Origin: an uncultured Ruminococcus sp.
Lineage (GTDB): Bacteria; Bacillota; Clostridia; Oscillospirales; Ruminococcaceae
NCBI GenBank assembly: GCA_947627175.1
Contig: CANQVA010000006.1
Location: forward strand, 62,001-126,000
Reading direction: 5' to 3'
Length of the DNA stretch: 64,000 bases
A program made the translations under genes and the position numbers. Under the pieces are notes generated by a model. It saw only the letters and a list, made by a program, of their open reading frames with translations. It was not told the origin of the DNA and made no database searches. Within the stretch, counting starts at the first letter, position 1; each line of letters begins with the position of its first letter. Of this stretch, positions 35,350 through 43,771 are shown one piece after another.

Positions 35350-36579
35350 TTACCTGCGAGCATTAGCGAGCATTAGCTTTATACGATTTTCCTGATTTAC
35401 ACGAGTTGCACCGGGGTCATAGTCAATAGCGACTATATTTGCATTCGGGTTATCCTGCTTTATTGCACGTGACATACCTTTTGCAACTATATGATTCGGC
35501 AGACAACCGAAAGGCTGTGTACATATTATATTCTCAATTCCCGACTGTACAAGAGCAGCCATTTCAGCAGGAATAAGCCAACCCTCCCCCATTACAACAC
35601 CTTGATTTATATATTTGTCGGCAAGTTTTCTGAGGTGTTCAAAATCATGAAACGGTTCAAAACTGCCTTGTTTTTTCATAATGGAAATAAGTTTTTTCTG
35701 CTGATGATAAATAATTTCATAGGCAAGTCTGTAAAGATGTGATTTTGTGTTTGCATTGTCATATATTTTAGCGTCATTAAAAGTTCCCGATGCACAGTAC
35801 ATTATAAATTCAAGCAAAGATGGAACAACAGGTTCACAACCTTCTGATATTAAAAAATCTTCAAGATGATTATTTGCAAGCGGAGAATATTTTACATATA
35901 TTTCACCGACTATTCCTACACGGATTTTCTTTTCACAGCTAAGCGGTATTTTTGCAAAGTCGTTAAGAATATCACTGCTTATTTTTTCAAGTTTAAGATA
36001 GAAATTACTTTTTTTCCGATATATATTTCCGATTCTTTTCTGCCATTTGTTCAGGACTTTTTCAGCCTGACCTTTATTTATTTCATATGTACGGCATTTA
36101 TTATAACAGGTCATAAGCAAATCACCATAAATAACAGCATAGAAAAGTTTAAGGAAAATAACGGGCGTTATTTTTAATGCACTGTCATGTTCAAGACCGC
36201 TGAAATTTAAAGATATAACGGGAATTTGCGGATAATTCTTTTTAACTGCTTTTCTGAGAAGGTGAATATAGTTTGAGGCACGGCAGCCTCCCCCTGTTTG
36301 TGTTATCATAAGGGCAATTTTGTCAAGGTCATATTTTCCGCTTTTAAGAGCGTCCATGAACTGACCTATAACAAGAAGTGCAGGATAGCACACATCATTA
36401 TGGACGTTTTTAAGACCTTCATCAACAACAGAGCGTGAACTATTCTGTAAAAGTTCCATTTTATAGCCCTCTGCTTCAAATATGCTTATAATAAGTTTGA
36501 AGTGTATAGGGAGCATATTCGGAACAAGTATAGTATGCGTTTTAATCATATCTTCTGTAAATTTAGCATATTCAGACAT
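35350..36579 (-). CDS. 2-hydroxyacyl-CoA dehydratase-related protein
   Basis: This 409-residue protein resembles the C-terminal part of the very large Clostridia proteins annotated as acyl-CoA dehydratase activase fused to 2-hydroxyglutaryl-CoA dehydratase D-component. It has conserved Cys in Asn-Asp-Val-Cys-Tyr-Pro-Ala, Gly-Gly-Gly-Cys-Arg-Ala and Cys-Thr-Gln-Pro-Phe-Gly-Cys-Leu-Pro that probably bind iron-sulfur clusters. It lies 41 bases after the activase gene and five before psd. The extreme 3' end contains a direct repeat (GCGAGCATTA twice) that overlaps the last codons. The actual substrate is unknown. Confidence 0.75.
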   Translation of the reverse strand: MSEYAKFTEDMIKTHTILVPNMLPIHFKLIISIFEAEGYKMELLQNSSRSVVDEGLKNVHNDVCYPALLVIGQFMDALKSGKYDLDKIALMITQTGGGCRASNYIHLLRKAVKKNYPQIPVISLNFSGLEHDSALKITPVIFLKLFYAVIYGDLLMTCYNKCRTYEINKGQAEKVLNKWQKRIGNIYRKKSNFYLKLEKISSDILNDFAKIPLSCEKKIRVGIVGEIYVKYSPLANNHLEDFLISEGCEPVVPSLLEFIMYCASGTFNDAKIYDNANTKSHLYRLAYEIIYHQQKKLISIMKKQGSFEPFHDFEHLRKLADKYINQGVVMGEGWLIPAEMAALVQSGIENIICTQPFGCLPNHIVAKGMSRAIKQDNPNANIVAIDYDPGATRVNQENRIKLMLANARR

Positions 36580-36620
36580 ATTATAACAAATTTCTCCTTT
36601 CTTGTTTTTTTATATAGGAA

Positions 36621-39551
36621 CTATTTTTGTTCCATAGCAGCAACAAGACTTCTGAGCCTTATTCTTGCCGCACCTAAATTATTTATTTCGTCAATTTTCA
36701 GCTGTGTATATAGTTTTCCGTGACTTTCAAGAATATTTCTCACTTCGTCGCCTGTAACGGCATCTATTCCGCAACCGAAAGAAACAAGCTGAATCATCTG
36801 CATATCGGGCTGTTTTGTGACATAGTTTGCGGCACGGTAAAGTCTTGAATGATAAGTCCATTGATTAAGTACATCAAGTTTCGGAGTACGTGCAAGAGCG
36901 GAAACGCTGTCCTCTGTTATTACAGCCATTCCAAGACTGGTAATAAGTTTGTGTATGCCGTGATTTATTTCTTTGTCTATGTGGTAAGGTCTGCCTGCAA
37001 GGACGATAATATTTCTTTTTTCTTCACGTGCCTGACGTATTATATTTTCTGCCTGACGTGCTATATCGCTGTTATAATTTTCCATAGCCTTGTAAGCCTT
37101 TTCAAGAGCGTCGGGAATCCTGCACCGGAGGTTATAGCCTTTGAGAGAGTTTTTCAGAACTTTTATGACGTTCTTTTTTACATTAAGGTCAATATACGGG
37201 TGAATGAAATTTCTTTCATTAAGCCGTGGATTATTGGCAAGAAGTAATTCAGGATAGTAAGCAACAACAGGACAATTGAAATGATTATCACTTTGTCCTT
37301 CATCTATATTGTAACTCATGCAGGGATAGAATATAAAGTCAACATTCTTGTTAAGTAAATTTTCAATATGACCGTGTGTAATTTTTGCAGGATAGCAAAC
37401 AGTGTCAGACGGAATTGTATGTTGTCCGAGATAGTACATACCCCTTGAACTTTCGTCCGAAACAACAACCCTGAAACCAAGTTCCGTAAAAAGCATATGC
37501 CAGAAAGGAAGTTGTTCATAGAATCCGAGTGCAAGCGGAAAACCGACTGTTCCGACGGGGCGTTTTGGCTGATGTGTTTTAACGATATTGACAATACTGT
37601 TGTATTTATATTCATAGAGATTCGGAATAGTATTTTTACTTGAAATTCCTCCGCCCTTTTCGCATCGGTTTCCGGAAATAAATCTGCGTCCTTTACCAAA
37701 ATTTATTATATTAAGCTGACAATGTGCTGTACAGCCTTTGCATTGTGCAGAACGTGAAGTATATGAAAATGTTTCAAGTTCTTCCTTTGATATGAGAGCA
37801 GATTTTTCAGCAGTTACTTTTTCCTTAGCGTACAATGCACAGCCGAAAGCTCCCATAAGTCCCGAAATTGCGGGGCGTATAACGTTTCTGCCGATTTCCT
37901 TTTCAAATGAACGGAGTACAGCATCATTAAGGAAAGTACCGCCTTGAACGACAATATTCTGTCCGAGTTCTTCAGGGGAATTTGCACGGATAACTTTATA
38001 TATGGCATTTTTTATAATGGACATTGAAAGACCTGCGGAAATATCTTCAACTGTTGCACCGTCTTTTTGAGCCTGTTTTACTGAACTATTCATGAATACA
38101 GTACAGCGTGAGCCTAAATCAACAGGGTGTTGTGCGAAAAGACCGAGTTGTGAAAATTCGGAAATATCATACCCGAGAGCCATAGCGAAAGTCTGAATGA
38201 ATGAACCACAGCCGGAAGAACACGCCTCATTAAGCATAATGCTGTCAATATTTCTGTTTTTAATTCTGAAACACTTTATATCCTGACCGCCTATGTCTAT
38301 AATAAAATCAACGTCGGGACAGAAATAAGAGGCGGCTTTGAAGTGTGCGACCGTTTCGACAATTCCGCAATCTATGGAAAGACCTGCTTTTATTAAATCT
38401 TCGCCGTAACCCGTCACGGCAGAACCTTTTATTATAATATCGGGGTTCATTTCATTATATATTCGTTTTATCTGTTCAGCGATTTTGTCAAGAGGTTGAC
38501 CCATATTAGACGAATAGTGATGATAAAGTATTTTTCCGTCGTCAGTTATAAGAACAAGTTTTGTTGTTGTAGAGCCTGCATCAATACCGAGATATGCGTT
38601 GCCTTTGTATTTATGTATGTCTGCATATGCAAGGTCATATTTTTTATGACGGTCTATAAATTCATCATACTCCGCTTGTGATGCAAAGAGGGGTTTACCT
38701 GTAATTATACCGTCAGAAGCCCTTGCTTTACTGACTTTGTTTATTATTTCATCTATCCTGAAATAGTCATCAGAAGTTGATGCATAGAGTGAACAGCCGT
38801 ATGCGACGAAAACAGGGGCTTCTTCGGGGAAAATTGCGTTTTCCTCATCAAGTCCGAGAGTAACGACAAAGGCATTTTTCAGACCTTTGAGAAAGAAGAG
38901 AGGCCCTCCGAGAAACAGAATTTTTCCCTCTATTGAACGCCCTTGTGCAAGACCTGAAACTGTCTGGTCAACGACTGCCTGAAATATGCTTGCGGCTATG
39001 TCCTCACGCCTTGCCCCTTGATTAAGTAACGGCTGTATGTCTGATTTTGCGAATACACCGCACCGTGATGCAATAGGATAAATTTTTTGTGAACGCAGTG
39101 AAAGATTGTCAAGTTCATCTGTCGTAATGCCAAGCAGTGTAGCCATTTGGTCAATAAATGCACCCGTACCGCCGGCACATGAGCCGTTCATACGTTGTTC
39201 AACTCCGCCTGTAAGAAAAATTATTTTTGCGTCCTCACCTCCGAGTTCAATAACTGAATCAACATCGGGATATTTTTTCTTTACTGCAAGAAAAGCGGCA
39301 TGAACTTCCTGAACGAAAGGTAGTTCGGCAGAATTTGCAAGACCAAGACCTGCCGAGCCTGTTATACATACTGTAAAAATATCATCAGGGTAATCAGCCT
39401 GAATAATTTTAAGTTGGTCAGTCACTGTTTCTTTTACTTTTGAAAGGTGACGCTGATATTTTGCATAAATTATATTTCCGTCTGAATCCGATATAACGGT
39501 TTTTACGGTTGTAGAGCCTACGTCTATACCAAGAGAGAGTTTTTTACTCAT
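36621..39551 (-). CDS. Acyl-CoA dehydratase activase with two ASKHA ATPase domains
   Basis: This protein of about 976 residues has two ASKHA ATPase domains, each opening with Leu-Gly-Ile-Asp-(Val/Ala)-Gly-Ser-Thr-Thr (about residues 5-255 and 315-570). Each domain has two Cys for a bridging [4Fe-4S] cluster (Gly-Ser-Cys-Ala-Gly-Gly-Thr-Gly and Ser-Arg-Cys-Gly-Val in the first; Cys-Ser-Ser-Gly-Cys-Gly-Ser and Ser-Arg-Cys-Thr-Val in the second). A Cys-rich stretch (Cys-Lys-Gly-Cys-x3-Cys) and a DUF2229-type domain follow. It should inject electrons, driven by ATP, into a dehydratase-type partner, here the next gene. The first ATG (39560) is too close to GGAG, so the second, at 39551, is preferred. 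Confidence 0.85.
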   Translation of the reverse strand: MSKKLSLGIDVGSTTVKTVISDSDGNIIYAKYQRHLSKVKETVTDQLKIIQADYPDDIFTVCITGSAGLGLANSAELPFVQEVHAAFLAVKKKYPDVDSVIELGGEDAKIIFLTGGVEQRMNGSCAGGTGAFIDQMATLLGITTDELDNLSLRSQKIYPIASRCGVFAKSDIQPLLNQGARREDIAASIFQAVVDQTVSGLAQGRSIEGKILFLGGPLFFLKGLKNAFVVTLGLDEENAIFPEEAPVFVAYGCSLYASTSDDYFRIDEIINKVSKARASDGIITGKPLFASQAEYDEFIDRHKKYDLAYADIHKYKGNAYLGIDAGSTTTKLVLITDDGKILYHHYSSNMGQPLDKIAEQIKRIYNEMNPDIIIKGSAVTGYGEDLIKAGLSIDCGIVETVAHFKAASYFCPDVDFIIDIGGQDIKCFRIKNRNIDSIMLNEACSSGCGSFIQTFAMALGYDISEFSQLGLFAQHPVDLGSRCTVFMNSSVKQAQKDGATVEDISAGLSMSIIKNAIYKVIRANSPEELGQNIVVQGGTFLNDAVLRSFEKEIGRNVIRPAISGLMGAFGCALYAKEKVTAEKSALISKEELETFSYTSRSAQCKGCTAHCQLNIINFGKGRRFISGNRCEKGGGISSKNTIPNLYEYKYNSIVNIVKTHQPKRPVGTVGFPLALGFYEQLPFWHMLFTELGFRVVVSDESSRGMYYLGQHTIPSDTVCYPAKITHGHIENLLNKNVDFIFYPCMSYNIDEGQSDNHFNCPVVAYYPELLLANNPRLNERNFIHPYIDLNVKKNVIKVLKNSLKGYNLRCRIPDALEKAYKAMENYNSDIARQAENIIRQAREEKRNIIVLAGRPYHIDKEINHGIHKLITSLGMAVITEDSVSALARTPKLDVLNQWTYHSRLYRAANYVTKQPDMQMIQLVSFGCGIDAVTGDEVRNILESHGKLYTQLKIDEINNLGAARIRLRSLVAAMEQK

Positions 39552-39643
39552 TTTACACATTCTCCATTCTCAAGTATCCCCTCTTATTATTATACTATAA
39601 TTTTTCAGAAAAATAAAGCGGAAAATTTTGATTTTCCAAAAAT

Positions 39644-39668
39644 GAAGGGACGGAATAACCGTCCCCCT
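39644..39668 (-). terminator. Terminator after glyS
   Basis: AGGGACGG and CCGTCCCC enclose a 5-base loop, giving a 7-8-bp stem just after the glyS stop. The T run beyond it on the minus strand is short. Confidence 0.7.
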
Positions 39669-39672
39669 ATTT

Positions 39673-41079
39673 TTAGAATGAAATTTTTTCTTCAAGGTAA
39701 GCAGTCAGGTCATTTATATTGACACGTTCCTGTTCCATTGTGTCACGGTCACGAACTGTAACACAGTTGTCTTTTTCAAGTGTATCGAAATCATAGGTTA
39801 TGCAGAACGGTGTGCCTATTTCATCTTGTCTGCGGTATCTTTTTCCTATAGTACCGGTTTCGTCGAAATCAACCATAAATTTCTTTGACAGCATTTCATA
39901 TACTTCTTCTGCTTTCGGTGTAAGTTTCTTTACAAGCGGAAGAACTGCACACTTGAACGGAGCAAGTGCGGGGTGAAGATGCATAACTGTACGGATTTCC
40001 CTTTTTTCCTTTCCGTTTTTGTCAACTGTAACAAGTTCTTCTTCGTCGTATGCTTCAGTAACGATTGACAGAAAAAGTCTTTCAACGCCGAGGGACGGCT
40101 CAATTACATATGGAATATATTTTTCATTTGTTTCGGGGTCAAAGTATTCGAGGGATTTTCCGCTTGTTTTGATATGTTGTGTAAGGTCATAGTCTGTTCT
40201 GTCAGCAACTCCCCATAGTTCACCCCAGCCGAACGGGAAGAGATATTCAAAGTCTGTTGTTGCCTTTGAGTAGAAACAGAGTTCTTCGGGGGAGTGGTCA
40301 CGCAGACGGATATTTTCTTCTTTAAGACCGAGACTAAGTAAAAATTCTTTACAGTAATTTCTCCAATAGCTGAACCATTCAAGGTCAGTGCCGGGTTTAC
40401 AGAAAAATTCAAGTTCCATCTGTTCAAACTCACGTACACGGAAAATAAAGTTTCCGGGAGTAATTTCATTTCTGAATGACTTTCCGACTTGTGCAACACC
40501 GAACGGGACTTTTTTTCTTGTAGTACGCTGAATATTTGCAAAGTTTACGAAAATTCCCTGTGCGGTTTCGGGACGGAGATAAAGCTCAGACTTGCTGTCT
40601 TCTGTAACGCCCTGAAAAGTCTTGAACATAAGGTTAAACTGTCTTATATCTGTAAAATTATGTTTTCCACAATTAGGGCATATAATCTGATGTTCATTTA
40701 TATAGTTCATCATCTGTTCATTTGACCAGCCTGCAACATTAGTGCCGTCGAAATCTTCAATAAGATTGTCGGCACGGTGGCGTGTTTTACATTCTTTACA
40801 GTCCATAAGGGGGTCAGAGAAACCGCCGATATGACCCGAAGCAACCCATGTCTGCGGGTTCATAAGAATTGCACTGTCAAGACCGACGTTATACTTATTT
40901 TCCTGAACAAACTTTTTAAGCCATGCCTTTTTTATGTTGTTTTTCAGTTCAACACCGAGTGGGCCATAGTCCCATGTATTAGCAAGACCGCCATAAATTT
41001 CAGAGCCGGGGTATACATAGCCCTTTGATTTGCAGAGGTCAACAATTTTGTCCATAACTTTTTCATTGTTTTTAAGCAT
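39673..41079 (-). CDS. glyS: Glycyl-tRNA synthetase (homodimeric class II type)
   Basis: This 468-residue enzyme charges tRNA-Gly. It is the single-chain homodimeric type (GlyQS), recognisable by Gly-Ser-Glu-Ile-Tyr-Gly-Gly at the N-terminus and motif 2 with Phe-Arg-Asn-Glu-Ile-Thr-Pro near residue 215. Motif 3 with Gly-Val-Glu-Arg follows, and a C-terminal anticodon-binding domain with Lys-Arg-Tyr-Arg-Arg-Gln-Asp-Glu. Pairs of Cys (Cys-Lys-Glu-Cys and Cys-Pro-Asn-Cys) in the insertion at about residues 90-140 suggest a zinc site. No glycine T-box or other leader is evident in the 230 bases upstream. Confidence 0.96.
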   Translation of the reverse strand: MLKNNEKVMDKIVDLCKSKGYVYPGSEIYGGLANTWDYGPLGVELKNNIKKAWLKKFVQENKYNVGLDSAILMNPQTWVASGHIGGFSDPLMDCKECKTRHRADNLIEDFDGTNVAGWSNEQMMNYINEHQIICPNCGKHNFTDIRQFNLMFKTFQGVTEDSKSELYLRPETAQGIFVNFANIQRTTRKKVPFGVAQVGKSFRNEITPGNFIFRVREFEQMELEFFCKPGTDLEWFSYWRNYCKEFLLSLGLKEENIRLRDHSPEELCFYSKATTDFEYLFPFGWGELWGVADRTDYDLTQHIKTSGKSLEYFDPETNEKYIPYVIEPSLGVERLFLSIVTEAYDEEELVTVDKNGKEKREIRTVMHLHPALAPFKCAVLPLVKKLTPKAEEVYEMLSKKFMVDFDETGTIGKRYRRQDEIGTPFCITYDFDTLEKDNCVTVRDRDTMEQERVNINDLTAYLEEKISF

Positions 41080-41165
41080 TTTGATTTACCTCATTTCAGA
41101 ATGATATTGTTTATTATATTGTAATTGAAAAAGCGTAAAATGTCAAGACCTTTACAAAAATCAAT

Positions 41166-41191
41166 AGAAAAAAAGCCGTACAGGGTACGGC
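41166..41191 (-). terminator. Terminator after deoD
   Basis: GCCGTAC and GTACGGC form a 7-bp stem with loop AGG; the minus strand continues with seven T. It lies about 120 bases beyond the deoD stop. Confidence 0.8.
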
Positions 41192-41272
41192 AGAATAAAA
41201 ATATAGAAATGGGAATCGGGGGATTACTTAATCCGATTATTAGTATATAGTTTATTTCTTAAAATAATCTTA

Positions 41273-41309
<37 letters not shown>

Positions 41310-42017
41310 TTAAATAATCAATGCGGTTTCAAGTGCTGTTTCCATCATATCACGGAAAGATGACTGTCTTTCTTCTGCACTTGTGGAAAGATTTTTCAGC
41401 GGACAATCCGACACTGTAAGTATGCAGAGTGCATTTTTACCTGTTCTTGCGGCATTCATATAAAGGGCAGCCGTTTCCATTTCTACTCCGATTACTCCCA
41501 TTTTCTTCCACTTTGCAAGACTGTCCGAATCGTCATAGAAAGCGTCGGTTGATAAAATATTCCCGACATGAAAATTAAGACCCATTTTTTCAGTTATTTT
41601 TACAGCAGATGAAAGAAGTTTCCATGAAGCAGTCGGGGCATAAGTTCCCGGAAGATTATACTGTGATGCATAAGCGGAATTAGTGCTTGCACTCATAGCA
41701 ATAACAATATCCCTTAAATTAACACTGTCTGAAATTGCTCCGACTGTTCCTGTTCTGATAATGTTCTGTACATCATATTCATTGAAAAGCTCCCATGAAT
41801 ATATAGCCATTGACGGCATACCCATTCCGCTCCCCTGAACTGATATTCTTTTATTTTTGTAAGTACCTGTATATCCGTACATACCCCTTACTTCATTATA
41901 GCATACAGCATTTTCAAGGTAGTTTTCAGCAATAAATTTTGCTCTCAGCGGGTCGCCCGGCATAATTACTGTTTCGGCAATATCGCCTTTTTTTGCGTTG
42001 TTATGTGGTGTAGACAT
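41310..42017 (-). CDS. deoD: Purine nucleoside phosphorylase, DeoD type
   Basis: This 235-residue enzyme phosphorolyses purine nucleosides. It has the family's Pro-Gly-Asp-Pro-Leu-Arg-Ala phosphate-binding motif (about residues 20-26), Gly-Met-Gly-Met-Pro-Ser and the late Glu-Met-Glu-Thr-Ala-Ala-Leu that binds ribose. Catalytic Asp in Val-Ser-Asp-Cys is present near residue 205, consistent with the hexameric type. It is 16 bases downstream of the flippase gene, so the two probably form one transcript despite unrelated roles. Confidence 0.94.
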   Translation of the reverse strand: MSTPHNNAKKGDIAETVIMPGDPLRAKFIAENYLENAVCYNEVRGMYGYTGTYKNKRISVQGSGMGMPSMAIYSWELFNEYDVQNIIRTGTVGAISDSVNLRDIVIAMSASTNSAYASQYNLPGTYAPTASWKLLSSAVKITEKMGLNFHVGNILSTDAFYDDSDSLAKWKKMGVIGVEMETAALYMNAARTGKNALCILTVSDCPLKNLSTSAEERQSSFRDMMETALETALII

Positions 42018-42033
42018 ATAATTTTCTCCTTTT

Positions 42034-43461
42034 TTATTTTTTTAAAAATTTGCGTGCGGTGAGCATAAGTGACTGATAATTATTCATGAGGACAAATGCA
42101 AGCAAAGCAAATACAAATAATCCGTATAAAGTATTCTGTGCAATCATAAGCCAACACATTATAAGAAGTATAAATGTATTTACTAATGATTTAACACCAT
42201 TGAATCTGAAATGTATATAATATCTTGCGTCAATTATTCTTGCCCAGAAACAGAGGTAATAACTAAGGAATGTTGATATTGAGGCACCTTGTATTCCCCA
42301 TACAGGAATCAGGAAGTAGTTCAGAATTATATTTGCAACGCTTGCAACAAAACTTGTCCAGAATGAATTTTTAGTGTGTTTGGTGGCGGTGTATATACTG
42401 CTTAAAAACTGGTCAAGGCACATGAAAAGTACTGCAACGATAAGAACGGGAGTATATTTATACACTTCGCCATATTCCGAAAAGTTCTTTGTACTCACGA
42501 AAAACGGAGATATAATTTTTACTCCTGCAATAAGAAGTGCAGACGCAATAAAAAGAATTGCTTCATAGGCATTATATACTTTTTCATAGAAGTTACTCCT
42601 GTCTTTTGAGTCATTCTCCATAATTGCCGATATATTCCACGCTTGAAAGAAAATAGTTGATACCATTGAAATAAGGTTCGGAACTTTTGAGGCGTAACCA
42701 TATATTCCTGCGGCACTATCTCCGAGAGTAACTATATCACTTTTCATGTAACGTATAAAAAGCCTGTCCGAAAATCCTGTTATTACCCACATTACAACCG
42801 TCGGGATAAGAGGAACGGCGAATTTCATCATACTCCTTGCGAGTTTTTTGTTATAGTAATTTATATAGAAATATTTTTTAAGGTCTGCTATGGTAAACAG
42901 AAAAATTGTTGAGCATAAATCAGATAATATTACTGAAAGCATAAAACCTTTAACGCCCCAGTGCAATTTTGATATAAATAATATATTGAATATGAAAAGT
43001 GTAAGAGTTGCAAATATTCCGTCAAATGAAAACAGCTTTACAAAGCCTTTTGCACGTACAAACTGTGAACATATCGCCCTTAATGCGGAAGTACACACAT
43101 AAATAAGAAGAAGTATTGTATAACCGTCTATGAAGTCAAGAAACGGTATCAATTTCAGAATAGGTGCGAATACAAACATAAGCCCAAGCCCGACAAGATT
43201 CAGGCAAGTTGCCGTTGTAAAGACTTCTCTCTTCTTATATTTACGGTCAAGTCCGTATCTTATAATTGCCTCTGACATTGAGAAAGTAAAAATCGGCAGA
43301 AGAAAATTTGCAGTTATTTCAAGAAGTTCTTTTGTACTGCTGTCAGCCGGACTGATATTGTTTGTGTAAAGTCTTGTAAGAAGAATTACAAGGATTTTTG
43401 AACCGAAATTTCCTATTGCGAAAATAACAGTGTTCATTGCAAGTTTTTTATATTTATTCAT
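42034..43461 (-). CDS. Wzx-like polysaccharide flippase
   Basis: This 475-residue integral membrane protein has about 12-14 transmembrane helices and the N-terminal Met-Asn-Thr-Val-Ile-Phe-Ala-Ile-Gly-Asn-Phe-Gly-Ser-Lys typical of the oligosaccharide-flippase (MOP/Wzx) superfamily. It should translocate lipid-linked saccharides across the membrane. No glycosyltransferase cluster is adjacent. The preceding intergenic stretch (43462-43771) is AT-rich and shows only the promoter of the downstream gene on the other strand; a small 85-codon frame in it is not convincing. Confidence 0.85.
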   Translation of the reverse strand: MNKYKKLAMNTVIFAIGNFGSKILVILLTRLYTNNISPADSSTKELLEITANFLLPIFTFSMSEAIIRYGLDRKYKKREVFTTATCLNLVGLGLMFVFAPILKLIPFLDFIDGYTILLLIYVCTSALRAICSQFVRAKGFVKLFSFDGIFATLTLFIFNILFISKLHWGVKGFMLSVILSDLCSTIFLFTIADLKKYFYINYYNKKLARSMMKFAVPLIPTVVMWVITGFSDRLFIRYMKSDIVTLGDSAAGIYGYASKVPNLISMVSTIFFQAWNISAIMENDSKDRSNFYEKVYNAYEAILFIASALLIAGVKIISPFFVSTKNFSEYGEVYKYTPVLIVAVLFMCLDQFLSSIYTATKHTKNSFWTSFVASVANIILNYFLIPVWGIQGASISTFLSYYLCFWARIIDARYYIHFRFNGVKSLVNTFILLIMCWLMIAQNTLYGLFVFALLAFVLMNNYQSLMLTARKFLKK

Positions 43462-43694
43462 TTTTTGTTCACGCTCCGGAAAATTATGTTATACAAACTC
43501 ATTATATCATATTTTTTGTGGTTTGTCATTACTTTTATGATTTTTTTCAATAAAATTATATATTATAAAATGACTTTATATGACATTTTTGTAAATTATT
43601 TTCAGATTTGTTGTATTTTTATACAAAACAACGCCCTTAAAATATTATTTATTTATGATTTATTTCAGAATTGCACGGGAAATTGCAAGGAAAT

Positions 43695-43723
43695 TTGCAA
43701 ATATAATAAAACTGTGATATAAT
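43695..43723 (+). promoter_or_regulatory. Promoter of the GH95 unit
   Basis: TTGCAA (43695-43700) and TATAAT (43718-43723) with a 17-base spacer, about 50 bases before the ATG. Confidence 0.65.
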
Positions 43724-43771
43724 ATAGTGATGATGATAAAAAGCCATTATAACTTTTGAACGGAGAATATT

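Noticed and set aside
43465-43722. An 85-codon hydrophobic frame in the flippase-GH95 intergenic region
   Set aside because: AT-rich composition gives Phe/Ile-rich chance frames. There is no ribosome site, and the GH95 promoter lies at its end.
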